Source of the DNA: Opitutales bacterium
GTDB taxonomy: Bacteria > Verrucomicrobiota > Verrucomicrobiia > Opitutales > Intestinicryptomonadaceae
DNA length: 41,960 nucleotides
Assembly: GCA_015061945.1 (NCBI GenBank)
Contig: SUVP01000011.1
Coordinates: forward strand, 70,572-112,531
Direction: 5' to 3'
The notes under the pieces are model-generated. The model searched no databases. It was not told the origin of the DNA and saw only the letters and a program-made list of their open reading frames with translations. This document shows positions 40,901 to 41,960 of this stretch, piece after piece (position 1 is the stretch's first letter; every line of letters begins with the position of its first letter). The position numbers were made by a program, and so were the translations under genes.

Positions 40901-41960
40901 AACTTGCACTTGTTGCACCTTCTATTGCCTTGCCGTCTTTATACCATTGGTAACTTAAACCACTTCCGCTTGCTACGACCTTTAATGTGGTTGTTCCACC
41001 CTCGGTGATCGAAGTTGATGTCGGTTGCGTAGTTATTGTCGGCTTTTCAATAATAGCTCCTTCATATTCATATGCTCCAATTGTTGGTGCTGTCGTTGAA
41101 CGTAAGACACCGCGTGCATCGGTTGTTATGCCTTCAATAACCTTACCGGCACCTATTGCCGAACTTCCCTCAGCAACTGCACAAGTCTGAACATTTCCAC
41201 CATTGTCTGCCAATGTTTGAAGTTTTGGATCTGCTGTTATGATATTCATACTATCAGCATTTCCAATATAACCACCTTGAATAACACTATTGTATATCGC
41301 AACAGATTCATCGGACTCGTTATTGTATATCTCATTACTTTCATTATTAGCTTTATTTCCCCAAAAAATACAATTTACCAAGAGCATATTCGGTTCGTAT
41401 TTATTATATATAGCTCCACCTAATTTTACAGCTACATTGTTAGTAAGAGTACAATAAATGAGCGTAGTTTGTGAATAATAGTTATAAATACATCCGCCGT
41501 CATTATATGATATATTTCCTGAAAATGTACAATTAACAAATATTGGATACGAATAATGGTTATACACTGCCCCACCATCTCCAATCGCATTATTATTAGC
41601 AAAAGTAGTATTTTCTATGTATGGATCAGAATAAAAATTTTCTATAGCAGATCCGCCTGTATAACTCTCTCCTGTTTCATTATAAACAAACGTACAATTT
41701 TCAATAATTGGGTTCGAATATGCATTAAACATTCCAGCAGCTTCAAATGCATAATTATATTTGAATGTACATTTTATTAATAGTGGACTTGCATAAAAAT
41801 TGTACATTCCGGCACCAGCTTCTTCATCTAAATACCCATTCTGAATTGTTACATTATCTAATTTCGCAGTATTTGTAAGCGGATTTTCTTCTGTGTAACG
41901 ATTATCGAAAACTCTATACTTACCTTCGCCATCAAGGATTGTATTGTTGCCTTCTACACG
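37995..41960 (-). CDS. Giant beta-helix / Ig-like surface protein with choice-of-anchor Q modules, 5' end beyond window
   Basis: The minus-strand frame is open from the right edge to a double stop at 37997 and 37994, with 1321 residues visible. The visible part has two related modules. Each has right-handed beta-helix repeats of PMP type (N-C-T-F-S-G-N-S-A and G-G-x-M-Y-N patterns), at residues about 1-240 and 470-650. Each ends in a choice-of-anchor Q segment (A-D-P-K-L...G-S-S-A-I...T-T-D-A-R-G-V-L-R-S, then I-G-A-Y-E-Y). An Ig-like domain (Y-Q-W-Y-K-D-G...S-Y-Y-C-V-V) lies between them, and the C-terminal 600 residues are about five more Ig-like domains. No C-terminal sorting signal is visible. 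It is probably a secreted or surface adhesin. The downstream terminator is intact. Confidence 0.88.
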   Translation of the reverse strand, partial: RVEGNNTILDGEGKYRVFDNRYTEENPLTNTAKLDNVTIQNGYLDEEAGAGMYNFYASPLLIKCTFKYNYAFEAAGMFNAYSNPIIENCTFVYNETGESYTGGSAIENFYSDPYIENTTFANNNAIGDGGAVYNHYSYPIFVNCTFSGNISYNDGGCIYNYYSQTTLIYCTLTNNVAVKLGGAIYNKYEPNMLLVNCIFWGNKANNESNEIYNNESDESVAIYNSVIQGGYIGNADSMNIITADPKLQTLADNGGNVQTCAVAEGSSAIGAGKVIEGITTDARGVLRSTTAPTIGAYEYEGAIIEKPTITTQPTSTSITEGGTTTLKVVASGSGLSYQWYKDGKAIEGATSASYTISDATSSSAGSYYCVVKNSSGSDTSSTVNVSVNVVQYADRYYVVPNGAGKKEGTSWSNAFANLQEAIDIAASVASDDKPIEVWVAKGTYKNGSSIVMKNNVEIYGGFAGTETSKDQRVEGNNTILDGEGKYRVFDNRYTEENPLTNTAKLDNVTIQNGSSILGGGMYNGYASPEITNCTFRDNSAYYGGGMYNNISSSSPVLTNCTFSGNSAKYYGGVMFNASSSPVLTNCTFANNSADYGGVMYNISSSPVLTNCILWGNTASNSGNEIYNSGSSSNPTIDTCIIKGGKSGIYNTYGTYTNIITADPKLMPLGNYGGSVQTCPVGAGSSAIEAGKVVEGVTTDARGVLRSTTAPTIGAYEYNASISITSNISDVEIAEGKAYTYTILAKSLVAGKTLTYNWQVSKNDGKGWVKAGSTKNTLKISAKANMDGWKYRCVVSNGLDSVVSNVATLDVLVKAKITTQPTVSAVAQGGTLKLKAGATGDKLKYQWQLKNGKVWEDIVGETLSTLTVNNMTVNNAEYRCLVSNSGSSVTTKSVKVPVISKPDPIFDTKKHYPEAIVGKKATFAIKATKPKGETGTYKYQWYKKNVDGTIEKIAKATKATYTTPAYTESELKTFVYDEKEKAYFSKESYFCEVYVEVKKEKINWNKSDSFKVMKVEEAKIAEDGDPEEQKIVVENAEVKFTAKATLASGSKVVYQWQVCAFGSDPENPKSWKNTSKGQMLTIKKATIKLSGNKYRCQVYNDLNKKTPDASNYAVLNVEGKPVVKTQPKAITSYEGLDLELIALVYGYSLDYVWEVSADGKTGWEAVDGNDSLLFLEDLDDTFFYRYTAKGANGQVSSKAAKVTVKDKVEVEGLEVLQNKLALEVEDGDIAVVQFGADVVIKVIATGDKPKYQWESSDDPTDENSWVALKGATKNSYTIKKKNLLLESGKRFRCKVYNGTGKAGTSTYVGTEAYSDEITIIAE
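40421..40547 (-). repeat. Intragenic 127-bp perfect direct repeat, internal copy
   Basis: This stretch is identical base for base to 41834-41960 at the right edge (offset 1413 bp). It encodes the entry of the beta-helix module (R-V-E-G-N-N-T-I-L-D... to ...N-V-T-I-Q-N-G). The identity may continue beyond the window. It marks a recent module duplication or gene conversion inside the surface-protein gene. Confidence 0.95.
41834..41960 (-). repeat. Intragenic 127-bp perfect direct repeat, edge copy
   Basis: Second copy of the repeat at 40421-40547. It runs into the window edge, so its full length is unknown. It shows that the first visible module has the same N-terminal entry as the second. Confidence 0.95.

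Overview
The window looks like an AT-rich genome segment from a Gram-negative bacterium. I place it tentatively in the PVC group (Verrucomicrobiota, Lentisphaerota or Kiritimatiellota). The reasons are a full futalosine menaquinone locus, lipoprotein and Tat signals, an esterase and a GH99-like lipoprotein of the kind common in those phyla, and a giant choice-of-anchor-Q/Ig surface protein. This assignment is inference from gene content. No 16S or other ribosomal marker is present.

Positions 1-9.8 kb hold chromosomal genes. On the minus strand is a probable amino-sugar operon: a Tat lipoprotein metallophosphoesterase, an N-acetylglucosamine kinase of the BadF/BadG fold, and a heparan-glucosaminide N-acetyltransferase-like membrane protein cut by the window edge. 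Next, also on the minus strand, are EamA, a microprotein, a CPBP protease, dus and a TPR protein, ending in a terminator. On the plus strand are a microprotein, gpsA, an unknown gene and a PhoD-like protein that has lost its metal ligands, ending in a strong hairpin shared with the convergent operon.

Positions 9.9-19.5 kb are a menaquinone island. The minus-strand run mqnE-mqnA-mqnC-mqnD-mqnB continues into a VTT/DedA-like membrane protein and xseA. Divergent from it are ubiA (mqnP-like), ubiX and ubiD, which supply the prenylation and decarboxylation steps. An AmaP-like envelope protein, thiE and a nitroreductase follow, then a terminator and tRNA-Ser(GGA).

Positions 21.6-35.2 kb are a phage-derived element next to tRNA-Ser. 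Its tyrosine integrase is preceded by a cluster of short direct repeats. A long minus-strand series then encodes, in transcription order, a 2294-residue polyvalent protein (PBECR-like, two ADP-ribosyltransferase-like modules, a zeta-toxin-like P-loop kinase and an internal-virion-like C-terminus), a tail-fibre-like protein, five small secreted proteins of which three are clear paralogues, a compact holin/spanin-like set and a T7 gp11-like tail tubular protein. No terminase, portal, capsid or replication gene is present. The element stops abruptly at about 35,219, where the first codon of the polyvalent ORF abuts an esterase that has lost its 5' end. This is either a real deletion or insertion scar, or an assembly join.

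Positions 35.2-42 kb hold the esterase remnant and a GH99-like lipoprotein, then a 735-bp non-coding stretch with three terminator-like hairpins and a long-range inverted repeat. The minus-strand end of a very large beta-helix/Ig-like surface protein follows; it is built from duplicated modules and runs off the right edge.

The strongest candidates for something undescribed are the toxin-loaded polyvalent protein together with the downstream array of signal-peptide paralogues whose mature parts have diverged.
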